From NCBI RefSeq assembly GCF_963678975.1, contig NC_089278.1, positions 15,233,959-15,297,958 of the forward strand: a stretch of DNA of 64,000 nucleotides, written 5' to 3'. Below are positions 43,235-55,200 of this stretch, piece after piece. The notes below the pieces were generated by a model. The model ran no database searches. It had not been told where the DNA came from and saw only the letters and a program-made list of their open reading frames with translations. The stretch comes from Dysidea avara (lineage: Eukaryota > Porifera > Demospongiae > Dictyoceratida > Dysideidae). How positions within the stretch are numbered: the first letter of the stretch is position 1; each line of letters opens with the position of its first letter. The translations under genes were made by a program, and so were the position numbers.

Positions 43235-45956
43235 CTACCAGTGGCAAGTGGAATCATATCTTTGACTCTTTAGACTTGTTTTCAGCAATCAGTTTATGTA
43301 TAGTAGCTGCTCTATAGATTGAATGGAAAGGAGATCCCAAATCTCTGGCTGTATATGTATATATAGTGGGATAGCAATTAACCTCTTGTAAAATTATGGA
43401 AAATCAACCTGCTGTTTAGAGCTGTGACCAATGTTGTGACTGTGATTTGTGGTGCTATATGTAGTTTTGGGGGAAATTTTATGTCTATCTTTCAGTACTT
43501 TCGGTGATGTCAGTATATTAACTCCACTAAGACACTAGCCATTGTGGGCCTAATATTTGTCTTTTGTAAAGAGGTGTCCTCAGATAAAAGGTTTACAAGC
43601 TAGTAGTACTATTGAGTTGGGGCCTAGACACTAGATGTCCTTTATAATCCAGAATTCAGGAGTGTCATTAAAAAACTTCCACTGTGATTTTTTATGCTTC
43701 CGTCATAAACTGTACACCCACAATCCCTTTATAAGGGACATCTATCTAGGTCCCAAAACACAGTATTAGTAGCTTGTACACAGAGACCTCTTCACAAAGC
43801 AACGGTGGGGGTTCCTCTGAATAATATGACATTCTTCCTCAAATGTAATGATGTGCCTCAACAAAAGTAAAGATAAAACAATATAATAGCTACGTACATG
43901 GTATGTCATCATAGAGCATTTGACTAATGCAGTGTATAGATTCATGTACAGAACATGCCAGTGTTTATGTTCTCTGCCACACAGGTACAGTAACCACTAG
44001 TATGAATAGTTACTCTTGCTATCATACAACATGTGTCACACCTTAAGTATAGAATACACTGAAACAATAGGTCACATGTATACTATAGCTTGCTATACAT
44101 TAAATTATTGAATCACACGTACCATCATGTTCATAGATAATAAAAATTAAATTGGCCAGTAGTATGTAGCTATCTAAGAGTTTAATAAAGTGCATATAAT
44201 TATATGCAGAAACAAGATCTGCATGTGCATACAGCTAGAGTACCTATTTGCTTTACCATTTTAAAGATTGAATTACTCTAGAATTTACTGTTCACAAACA
44301 ATGGTGTTTTTATCATTTAACATGTCTTATTGGTTTACTATACAGCCATTGCAAGAGGTTACTTATAGAGAAAGAGGAAAAAAAACACGTGGGCAACATA
44401 TGATCAAGCATGCATGATTTTTGTATCCACAGTAATAAATAAGAGTAACTAGTATACTTAATACATGCAACATTCTGATCAAGATTTAAAGTGAAATGTC
44501 AATAGGTACCATGCATGATTAATTCAAGTTCATGATATTGACATGCATGTATTATACCCCTAATGGTCGCCCTGAACATGTGCAACTAAAATACCCATGG
44601 AAAAGAAACAATATATATTGTCAAAAGCAAAGTTCCAGTCAAGTGACAACAATTGAAAAAAATGCAACAGGATCACACTGCAAAATATGTAATATCCATG
44701 CACCATTGGTACTGATATATTGTCTATCAGTAGCCCGTAAAAGTGCATGTCAATTAATAAAATGACTATAATATTAAGTTCTGCCTTATTGTGTATGGTC
44801 TAAATATGTTGCAACAGGTAGCTAAATAGTTTTACAGTAGTCGATGCAACTATGCAATAATTATAGGAAAGCATTTGAAGGGGAGAGGGGAATGTACAGG
44901 AGAAAAGGATGACACTGAAGTGACTGAGCAAGATGGAGGGTTTCAGAAATTTTACAGGGGATCAAAATGCTGCTTAACTTTGATTGTTGGTAACGTAGGA
45001 CAACAGATTGATCCTGTAAAATTTGCTAAACCTGAATTATATAGTTACTTTTGATGTAGAGGGTGTAACAGTGTTATATTTTAGTCATGTCTTGCTTAAT
45101 AGTCTAAAGTTATTTTATTCACATTATTATACTTGTCTGTGCTTACAGTGGCCACTAATGAGTATACAATTAATTATATACACAACAGTAAAGTGAACAT
45201 ACTTCAAGTTGCCCAACCCTGCAAAGTATTACTTGTGAACTAATGACTGTTTCTACGTTGCCTGCATGGGTGGTATACTGTAACCCAATTTTACTGCAAA
45301 CATCAGAAAATGAAATCTTTAATAGCTTAGGCTTCATGATTTATTTTAAAAATGAAGTCGTATGGTACTGAGGAGTCTTTTAAGATACACTGTCAGCAAT
45401 GGAATAGATAGCTATACAATCAAAGTATCATGTTATTTCTCTCTATGCTATATATAAGGCAGTTACACACTCATGTTCCAGTAGAGGCTACTGTACACTT
45501 GTGCTTCAATATAGAGATGGTAGTATGTATAGAGACAGTTGGTTACATAGACAGGCAGACAAACAGTTGACAGTTAGTAGACAGACAGTGGCTTATACTT
45601 GTGTTTTAATTGCTGTGATAACAATATCACTCAGCGTTGGCATCACATGCAGTTGCTGAAGGTAAAAACAGCAAAAGAAACAAAGACACAGGCCCACAAG
45701 TGTGGAGAAAGGTATAAATCCTGACCATTGTGGTGAAATTATAATATACTATTATGAGTATAGAGGTTGAGCACATGCTAACTGTACATCTAGTATTATT
45801 ATTATTATTTAGGTTTTACAACACATAAGTACTGACAGCCAATGGCAAGTACTGCCAAGGGCTAAATTATACTAACATAAAATTAATTAACTACAAAACT
45901 TGAAGTACACTAGCATAAAATTAGATAATTAATTAGTTACAGAACTGATTGGTTTC

Positions 45957-46790
45957 TTATAGGAAAAGTGGGGAGGTAAAGTTATGGTAGTTTGTCGTAA
46001 AGTGGAAGTTTTGTTGTTCTAACACACTGGCTACAGGGACAGAGGTAGTGGAAGGTATGTACATCATTGTCATTAAACTCTTGTATGAAGTGGTTACACA
46101 TATAGATGTACAATTTGTGGCTTGATAGATGTTATTTGAGCTGTTAAGTCCACTGTAGGTAGAGAGTTCCACAGGCGGGGTATACGGTGAAAGTAGAAAT
46201 GATGAGTTAAGTTTGTGGAGCACCTGTGGTGAACCAACTTTGCAGATGAACCAAATCTAGTGTTCGATGAGCTAAATTGTAGATAATTTTTAATATTGAA
46301 ATGGGAAGTTGGTGACTTGTACGACTTGATGAAAAATAAGATATCATTGATTTCATATATATATATAGGGTCGAGACTTGTATGTTGAATAAAAGTCATT
46401 GAGAATAAATTTTGTTGCTCTCCTCTGTATTCTTTCAAGAATGTTTATGTGTTTGATTAACGAGGGTCTCCAAATTTGGGAACAGTATAGGAGCTGAGAT
46501 CTCACAAGACTGATGTATAACTTTCTTCTAGCTGAAATTGGGCAATTAACTGAGAAGCTTCTTCATATGAGACCCAACATCTTGTATGCTTTACCTTATA
46601 TTAATTTACAATGACTATCCCAGGATAGATCCTGTGTCACTAGCACTCCGAGATCTTTAACACATTCAGCAGTAGCAATGGGTTTGGTGTCCATTGTGAA
46701 GGTGATGTTGGATGTGTCAAGTGTGTTTCTGGACCAAAACTGAATGTGGACAAATTTTGCAAAGTTAAAACTAACTAAGATCATTATTTA
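45957..46790 (-). mobile_element. 3' fragment of a non-LTR retrotransposon, inactive
   Basis: On the minus strand the frames read AECVKDLGVLVTQDLSWDSH, then AYKMLGLI-stop-RSFSV, KLYISLVRSQLLYCSQIWRP, LERIQRRATKFILND, FFIKSYKSP and FYFHRIPRLWNSLP. These are typical C-terminal words of LINE reverse-transcriptase proteins, downstream of the catalytic core. At least one in-frame stop and frame changes break it. The catalytic part and the 5' end are absent. Confidence 0.75.
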
Positions 46791-48242
46791 TAGGCCAATG
46801 AAAAGCAGCTCATCGTTGTGGTATTGATATACAACAACATGGCAGCGTATATATTAGTGGCTTGTATAATGTAATCAGTGATAGCAATGCTCCTCAGTGC
46901 TGGTAGTAGGTTTCACAGCAGTGACACTGAATTTATACACTAAAATTAATTTACAAATCATTGTACAGAAACACATATATTAACTACCTGATAGCAGTAC
47001 TGGCCTATTGCTGGCACATGTTAGGGTGGGTTCAATGTGGATGCATTAGCATTCTTCATGTCGCCCACTTACCTTCAGTTAAAGCTCCTCTGTACAACCT
47101 TCACATGTGTGGCAATATTTGTGTACATCAACTTAGTTTAAGGCCCATGCAAAATAATACTTGTAAGAAACACACAAGAATTAAAGGATTGTAACCAGCC
47201 AACTGCTGCCAGCGTGCGTGGCCAATCTATACCAACAGTGCCAAATATGCCAGCTGATTAACACTTGTGGATTGTATGTCTGCAGAGACATGGTCACAGA
47301 AAGTAGACTAAGGAGTGTATAATTTAGTAAAAATCAGCACAAGAACAAGGGGGCATACTTAACAAAATAAAACTGTTCTTAATTTGTGTTGAAGTTGTGC
47401 TATTTGTAAATGTGGCCACAAAAAAGAGAGTTTAAATGTAGCTTGATTATAGCATTTACATACGCTTTTACTTAATTATTGCCTGTTTACTGATGTCCAA
47501 CTCTACAGACAGACGAAATCTATAAAATGGGTCCTCTTATTTGGACATTAAAATGTTTGTGTTTATACATGTCTGGTGCTGGCCAGGGCAGCAAAGAGTA
47601 GTGGCCACTGTGCCACAGCATCTCCTGTGCCTTTCCCAGAACCATCATGGTCTGTTGTATCAAAAACGTATACACCTTATAGTACCATTATTAAGTTTGC
47701 CACAATTTTAGAGAGCTGTTGTGGCTTGATTTTCAACTGTGATGTGTCTAGACTGCATGTTGTTGAAGCATTAAGTCACCATTGGGTCTGAGACATTGAG
47801 CTGTGATGTCAAGATTCTGACTCTGTGTATTTAAAAGCTTTAGTCTTAGGTTATGAGTAACAGTCAAAATTGCACTAGCAAAGCTGAGTGCAATTTTGGC
47901 TGTTACAAGTCCAAATATTCCTCAAATGTGTGTCACTGATTACTAATCATATTTAGTGACCATCTTTCATGTTTTGTAGTGAACATGTATCCAGTTCTGT
48001 GTGGCCAACAGCTTCTAAGTGGTGATAGCATCATTCTTTCAGTACTTTAATGGCTTCCGAATCTGATTGGCTACTGTGATATCACAAGTTGTTGCACATA
48101 AAGGCTTCTACTGTCAACAAATACTCAAAATATTACACTTTTATATTGTCAGTCAATTTGATTGGCTACATATTATTGGAACTAATGTATGGCCAAACTA
48201 AATCACTACATGATTACAATAATTACAGCAGTGAGTATCCAC

Positions 48243-48492
48243 GGAAAAACAGCCAAGCTGTATAAAAATGGTGCAGCCTTTAAAAGCCTGGGTGAAAAAG
48301 TTGTGAAATTAAAGGTGGTGGCCATGAAATCACTGCAATGGTGTGGATGATAATAAATTTTAATAGTGGCCTTTGTACATTAATGAAATTATTATCATCA
48401 ACACCATTTCATGGCTGCCACCTTTAATTTCACAACTTTTTTCACCCAGGCTTTTTGAAGGCCACACTCTTTTTATACAGCTTGGTTGTCTG
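48243..48492. mobile_element. Hairpin MITE, copy 1
   Basis: Left arm AAAACAGCCAAGCTGTATAA..., right arm ...TATACAGCTTGGTTGTCTG. Matching inner words are AGCCTGGGTGAAAAA, GTTGTGAAATTAAAGGTGG and their complements. It has the same ends as the element at 49496. Confidence 0.75.
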
Positions 48493-48544
48493 CACATGTG
48501 ACTATTAGCAGTTGTCCAGCAGAAACAATCTGAGTTGGCTGTCA

Positions 48545-48630
48545 TTGTATAACTGATTGTCAGGTAGGAAAGTGAATATGCTGTTACATGATAGTCAACC
48601 ATTACTACAGCAACTGTGTACACTGAAAGT
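48545..48630 (+). pseudogene. Relic of the last exon of a CUB-collagen
   Basis: CTGATTGTCAGGTAGGAAAG followed by TGAATATGCTGTTACA and AGTCAACCATTACTACAGCA lines up with the last exon of the gene at 34423-39191 (39094-39165), with small deletions and an in-frame stop. The match runs on into the 3' flank (TAATTGTGTTATTGAAA against TAATTGTGTGTTGTTGAAA). It is closer to paralogue 1 than to paralogue 2. Confidence 0.7.
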
Positions 48631-49269
48631 GTTCAAGTAATTGTGTTATTGAAAGTCAATGTCTGACTTGTAATTATTAACCCTTACAAGATTTATTATT
48701 ACATGTAGACATAAGTTATGTCTTGAGATTGAATAGCAATCACACTGCAGTTTGCTATTATGACTTTCACACATTGTATAAATGATTGCACCTTGAGTGT
48801 GATGACATGATTGTGAAATGGTGCTGGTGTCATAGTGAAGTAGGGAGAGTGATCTATTGTGTTGGTAAGTGATGGGCAGTTGGTCAGAAGATTGTTGGTT
48901 TACATACTGGTAGGTTATAATTTGATGAACTTTTTTTTGATTTTCTGTAAACATCTCAGTATACAAAATTTAATAGTTGTATATTTACAAAGAGCTTTTA
49001 CATGCATCACAGATTAAAATGCTGTAGCAGCAAAAACAGCAGACCTTTGCTGCTGCTGCTGTGTGTGTGCCCAAATCAGGTTGGATAGTACTGAAGATCA
49101 TATATTCTTTTAGCTCTATAATATAGACTAAAAGTGTGTAGGTTTTTGTTGTATTGACTGTTGTCACTGACCAATATAGTAACATGTTGATAAATTTGCT
49201 GTCTTGATAAGTATACTCTTATCTTTAGCGCTTATCATTACATCCTCCAACAAAACCATTATTACAGGA

Positions 49270-52200
49270 ATGGAAATTTTAAGCATTGTTACTATTCTAA
49301 TTTTGTTTGTTGATATTGTGAACTGTCAGTTTCAACACACTGGAAGTAGTTTGATATCTTGTGAGCAAGCTGCTAGACGTAGAATTAGTCGCAGGTGAGG
49401 TACACATTGTGATAGCTTTCATAACAATCTGTTTGTTATTTCTTATGTATATATATAGTATACAAATATTTGTACACAATTACTCAACAAAACCTAATCT
49501 AATCAAAAACAGCCAAGCTGTAATAAAAAAAAGAGTGCGGCCCTTGAAAAGGCTATGGTGAAAAAAGATGTGAAATCCAAGGTGGCGGCCAAGAAATGGC
49601 TGTGATGGTAGGTTAATGGTAAAAATTTTAATAACGACGATTCAGGTGAATTTGGTTCCGCTTGGTCAATTGGCACAAATTCACCTGAATTGTCGTTATT
49701 AAAATTTTTACCTTTAACCTACCATCATAGCCATTTCTTGGCCGCCACCTTGGATTTCACATCTTTTTTCACCATAGCCTTTTTGAGGGCTGCACACTTT
49801 TTTTACAGCTTGGCTGTTTTGGATTAGATTTCACTTCTTTTTGTATTTGTATACCCCAAAGCTGGCCTATGGCCAGCTTTGGGACTTTTTAACCTATATA
49901 TTTTTCTTTACCACAGGAAAAAGAAAAAGATGAAGCAGATTTTATAAATACTTTAACTCATTCTGATTTTATCAGTAAATGTACAAATTATAATATAATG
50001 CATATATCAAGAGTTCATTATATTATGAACTCTTGCATATATTTATTACATGTCAATTAATCCCCACAAGAATAATTTGCAGCTGATCTCTCTACTGGGT
50101 GATCTGCTTGTATGTAGATGAGCTCTTTACAGGATTCTCTCTACAGGGTGACTTGACTCTAGCTGAACTCTCTGCAGGGTTATCTGTTTGTAGTTGAATT
50201 CTCTACAGGGTGATTTGTTTGCAGCTGAACTCTCTACAAGGTAACTTCTTCTAGCTGATCTGTCTACAGGGTGACTTGTTTCTAGCTGGTCTCTCTACAG
50301 GGAGATTTGTTTGTAGCTGAATTCTCTACAGGGTGATTTGTTTGCAGCTGAACTCTCTACATGGTGGTTCTTTGTAGCTGAACTCTCTACAAGGTAACTT
50401 CTTCTAGCTGATCTTTCTACAGGGTGATTTGTTTGTAGCTGAATTCTCTACAAGGTGATTTATTTGCAGCTGAACTCTCTACAAGGTGACTTCTTCTAGC
50501 TGAACTCTCTACAGAGTGATTGATTTTTTTGCAGCTGAACTCTCTACATGGTGGTTTCTTTGTAACTGAACTCTCTACAGGGTGATTTGTTTGTAGCTGA
50601 ACTCTCTACAGGGTGATCTGTTCGTAGCTGAACTCCCTACAAAGTAACTTCTTCTAGCTGATATTTCTACAGGGCATATTTGTTTGTAGCTGAGTTCTCT
50701 ACAGGGTGATTTGTTTGCAGCTGAACTCTCTACATGGTAGTTTCTTTGTAGCTGAACTCTCTACAATGTGACTTCTTCTAGCTGATCTCTCTACAAGATG
50801 ACTTGTTTCTAACTGAACTCTCTACAGTGTGATCTGTTCATAGCGGAACTTTCTACTGGGTGATTTGTTTGCAGCTGAACTCTTTGCATGATTGTTTCTT
50901 TGTAACTGAACTCTCTACAAGGTAACTTCTTCTAGCTGATCTCTCTACAGGGAAATTTGTTTAAGCTGGACTCTCTACATGATGGTTTCTTTGTGGCTGA
51001 ACTCTCTATTAGGTACCTTCTTCTGGCTGATCTGACTACAGGGTGACTTGTTTGTAGCTGAATTCCCTACAGAATAACTTGCAATGTAATATAATTGAGT
51101 AAATTATAAATGCAGCTAAATACTTATTAGGGTGACTGTTCTATTAGAGTATCTCGATCTCGCATTTGTTACACGTAGTTGTCTTTCGAATCATAACTCA
51201 GTGGTTTGTAATCCGATTCTTCTGTACTACAGCAAGGACTTTCTATGATGATTATTCCAGCTACATACTGATTTTCAGCTCGTTGCTCTAAGCGGTTTGC
51301 CTGGTAGACACGAAAACTAATAGTTTTTTTATTCATAAAAATCGATCGCGTAATTTTGACACAGGTTGGGTTTTGTGTCATATCTCCATGGTCTTTATCC
51401 CGATTCCTTTGAAATCACAAAAAGGCACTCCTACGATGGTTGCTCCATCTACATATCAATTTTCAACTGATTCCTCAAAGGAGTTTACCCTGTAGGCGTG
51501 ACAGACCTTCGACCTTATTTTACGCAAATAATCGGTCATAACTCCGTGAATGTTCATCGGATTTCTACCAAAGTTGGTACAGAGATCTGCCTTAATGAGC
51601 CCTTTAAGTGTACCAAATTTTAGCCCAATCCGAGTACGCATTCGTGTTTTATGTCGGATTTTGCGAAGTGTGCGAAATGAAGAAGTAGACGAAAAAAAAC
51701 GAAGAAATTAAAACGAAATTTTGTTCGCTCGTATCTCGGAAATGGCTGGAGCGATTTTCTTCAAATTTGGTGTGTAGACTCCCCTAGCTGGCCGGCACGT
51801 CTGTAGCAAATTTGGTTCATTCGGATAAGGGATCACAGAGCTACATAGGTGTGAAAATTTGCATTTTCTTTCTTCCTGTTAATATACTCACGGGTGACAC
51901 GCCGGCTTCTTGGGCCGCACGACACACTACCGTGTGTCTTGATTATGCGTAACTGATGTGGCACACTTATTATGCCCTTAAAGAATAAATGCATGAACAG
52001 TTATATTAACTGTTATTATTTTGTCAATAGTATGGTGACTAGTTGGTATAAACTATGGTGTTTTCAATGTTTATAGAGATGCAACGCGAACTTGTTTCAC
52101 TACAACCATAACAGGAAATCAATGCTCTTTACGAAGAAGACAAGTAGTTGATATTCAAACAGATATTTTAAATGATGGGGCAATTGTTAAACATATTAAA

Positions 52201-55200
52201 AATCCTGAGGGAAGAGGAGGACTTTATCCCAATAATCAAGCATGTTTCTACAATGTTGGAAAAGTGAGAGCAGACAGTGTGCTTGCGTACTTTCAAGACC
52301 CTGCCCAAGATGTAGAGCAAGACAGAAGCAATAAAAGATGTAATGATTGCTTTTTATATCGACATCTGTTCCGTAATGGTCGCTCTGAGTTTGTTACATG
52401 TGGAATTGGTATTGACAACAATATTAATGGGAGAGAAACTACTCCACTTGATATTAAAGCAGAGTTCAGGTCTGATGCAAGTGGGAGGAGGAGTGGTGGA
52501 TTGACTTTTATTACAGAGTATCCATCATCGGTATGAACTTAAGTTAAACAAGTAGTAAACTATGCATAGCTATACAGTATAGCATCATTGAAATTCATGT
52601 CTTGATTAGAGGAGAGTGTTTGAAGGAGAAGCTGGTGTCCAAGGGGAAATGGGAGTGCTAGGAATAGTTGGAGACAATGGAGAGACTGGACAAGATGGGT
52701 TAAAAGGTGTAAGAGGACCTTTAGGAGATCAAGGCCCTAAAGGACTTAGAGGAATCACTGGTAACCAAGGGCGACAGGGTGATCCTGGTAAACCTGGTGA
52801 ACCAGGTGCAACTGGATTTAAAGGAAAGAAGGGTTTGTTAGTTTTGGGTGTAACAGTGTCATGTCTTGTCCAATAGACTAAAGTTTTGTTCACACTATCT
52901 TCTTACAATTTTATTGCGATTACTGCTACTATTATACTATTACATAGACAGTATTTCAATAGAATCAATACACTGTAACGCATCGCCACCTTACAAGAAC
53001 AATAAATAAAATTCTTCCTTATGTGTAATGTAGGTGACAGGATTAATGAACTTAAGAGTAAGTAATTGCTGTAGTGGGCTTTACTGCTGATATATCAATG
53101 GAAACTATTGTGTTGACATAATTGGAACCTTTCATTGTAACAAATACAACCTGAAATATGATAAAAATTTCCAAAGAGTATATAGAGTAGGATGATTGTA
53201 TGTATATATGTTTAGTGAGAATAGCTGTGACAAACCTTTATTCCACTTGCTTCTATGTAGTGTACTGCTTGTATCAGCTGTATGCATACCTATGTTGTAT
53301 GTATGAGTGTATCTATGCAAAATCAGTTAAGCTGTATTAGAAGGGTGTAGCCTTCAAAAGCCTGGGTGAAAAAAGTTGTGAAATCAAAGGTGGAAGCCAT
53401 TTCATGGTGTTAATAATATAAATACATTTTAATAATGCACAAAGCCATTATGAAGAATTGACTTTTTCTGAGTGCTAAGAGCTCACACTTAGTAAAACCC
53501 GATGGACATGAATGCTAACTGACACACACTTATAACTGAGTAATGCTGAAGTATATAACTGTAGCTCAGTGACAAGAAACAACACCAAATAATGACTGAT
53601 GTTGCAGGTGTTATGGGTCCACCAGGCAGAGACTGCATATGTGAAGAATACAGAATACATTCCATACATGGTAGACAAGCTAGCAGTGTGTGCATCACAT
53701 CAGGTAGACAGAAATATGTATCATACCATGACCTGATGACATTACAGCAGGATCAAAAGGTGATCAAGGTTTATCCGGAGAGAAAGGTGATCCAGGAATT
53801 CCTGGATATCAAGGACCTAGAGGGTTTCCTGGTAATAAAGGGATGACTGGAGAGAAGGGAGCACCAGGTACTCTTGCAATGACAACATGGTCAACACTAC
53901 TGCATCACAATTTGTAGGGGATCGTGGTCTGCCTGGACTAACGGGTACTAAAGGGGAAGATGGTGATACAGGTCCAGATGGACCTGTTGGTGTTCCAGGT
54001 ATACCCGGTCCTCCTGGTCTCTTTGAGTGCACTGGAAAACTTTCCAAACGAGACCTTGACCAATTGTACACATACTTGGAAGGGAAAAGTCCTGACATCA
54101 CAGATAATAAAGAGTTTTTTGATTCATGGCGTGGAGCAAACAATCCACCACCTGATGGATTTGTTGTTAGGCATTATTTTGATACAAATGAAAACAGGGG
54201 TGAAAATAACAATAATGGTGCTAACAGCCAACATTTTAATGATGAAAATATGTTTAAAGTTAGAAGAGGTCTAACAATATCAATATGGGCCAACAGCAAA
54301 GATGAAGCTAAAAGAAACATAAGAAGTATCCACAAACAGACAGAAAACATGTAAGATACACAGTTACACAGCTGTGTTACAATACAGTAAGAATGATATA
54401 CAATACTATTATGTTCATGACTTGTTTAATAGTGTTTCTGGTGATCTTAACAAGAGAAATATTCGTCCTGTTCGTCCCATATCATCGGTGTGTCCAAGAG
54501 GACCTAAAGGTTTGCCTGGAAATCGTGGACAACCTGGAGCTAAGGGTGTGGATGGTGTACAGGGTGTTCAGGGCCATCCTGGATTACCAGGTAATAGAAG
54601 TAGTGTTAGTATGGCTGTGATCATGTTACTACAGGATCAATTGGTCATCGTGGTGTACGGGGTGCTCCAGGCAGTAAGGGCAGTAAAGGTATTAGTGGAA
54701 CAAAAGGTGCTGTTGGTCTTAGGGGACCTCCTGGGAGGCAAGGCAGGCCAGGCAATGTGGGAGCTCCTGGAGAATGTATTTATGGCAAGAAGGTCACCAC
54801 GCATTGCTGCATGGTTCAAATGAAATATTCAACACAAGTGTTCTATATATAGATAGTCACTGATTACTATCAAGCTTCAAGGAAAGGGATCAAGGGTGAC
54901 CCAGGTCATCAAGGAATCAAGGGAGACACTGGTAATCCAGGAGACACTGGTGCTCGTGGTAGCCAAGGCCAAACTGGCCCACAAGGACCAAAAGGATATA
55001 AAGGAATTAGAGGACCACAAGGTTTATATGACCTCTCACTTACCACTAATGTATACAAAAAAAAAACAGGTCTGACTGGTCAAGCAGGGCAAAAAGGATA
55101 CCCTGGAGTAGAAGGACCTCGTGGCTATCCTGGTCCTGCTGGACCACCTGGGCCCCCAGGATGTACATGTCGAATATTTAAAAATCTTCTAGATCAGTTT

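Larger units (their letters stand above)
39310..48680 (+). repeat. Tandem segmental duplication, copy B (decayed)
   Basis: Collinear with copy A but expanded by insertions (elements at 40315, 41925 and 42898, LINE relic at 45957, hairpin MITE at 48243). The upstream blocks survive, and a piece of the last coding exon survives at 48545; exons 1-13 of the collagen gene were not found. See copy A for anchor pairs. Confidence 0.6.

Noticed and set aside
44532-44765. Possible remnant coding exon in duplication copy B
   Set aside because: No similarity to the CUB-like or collagen exons could be seen, and the ORF length is within chance.
45957-46790. Active retrotransposon gene
   Set aside because: An in-frame stop and frame changes are present and the catalytic part is missing, so only a dead 3' fragment is supported.
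50085-51080. CRISPR-like array of regular repeats
   Set aside because: Units are head to tail with no distinct spacers, the variants form a higher-order pattern, and the context is a eukaryotic intron.
51456-51641. Minus-strand ORF in CUB-collagen 2 intron 1
   Set aside because: No recognisable motif. It lies in a segment that looks like a repeat tail.
53817-54143. Minus-strand ORF with Pro-Gly words opposite CUB-collagen 2
   Set aside because: Antisense reading of Gly-X-Y codons (GGNCCN) also gives Gly/Pro words. The plus-strand exon chain explains the sequence fully. The same applies to 55299-55658.
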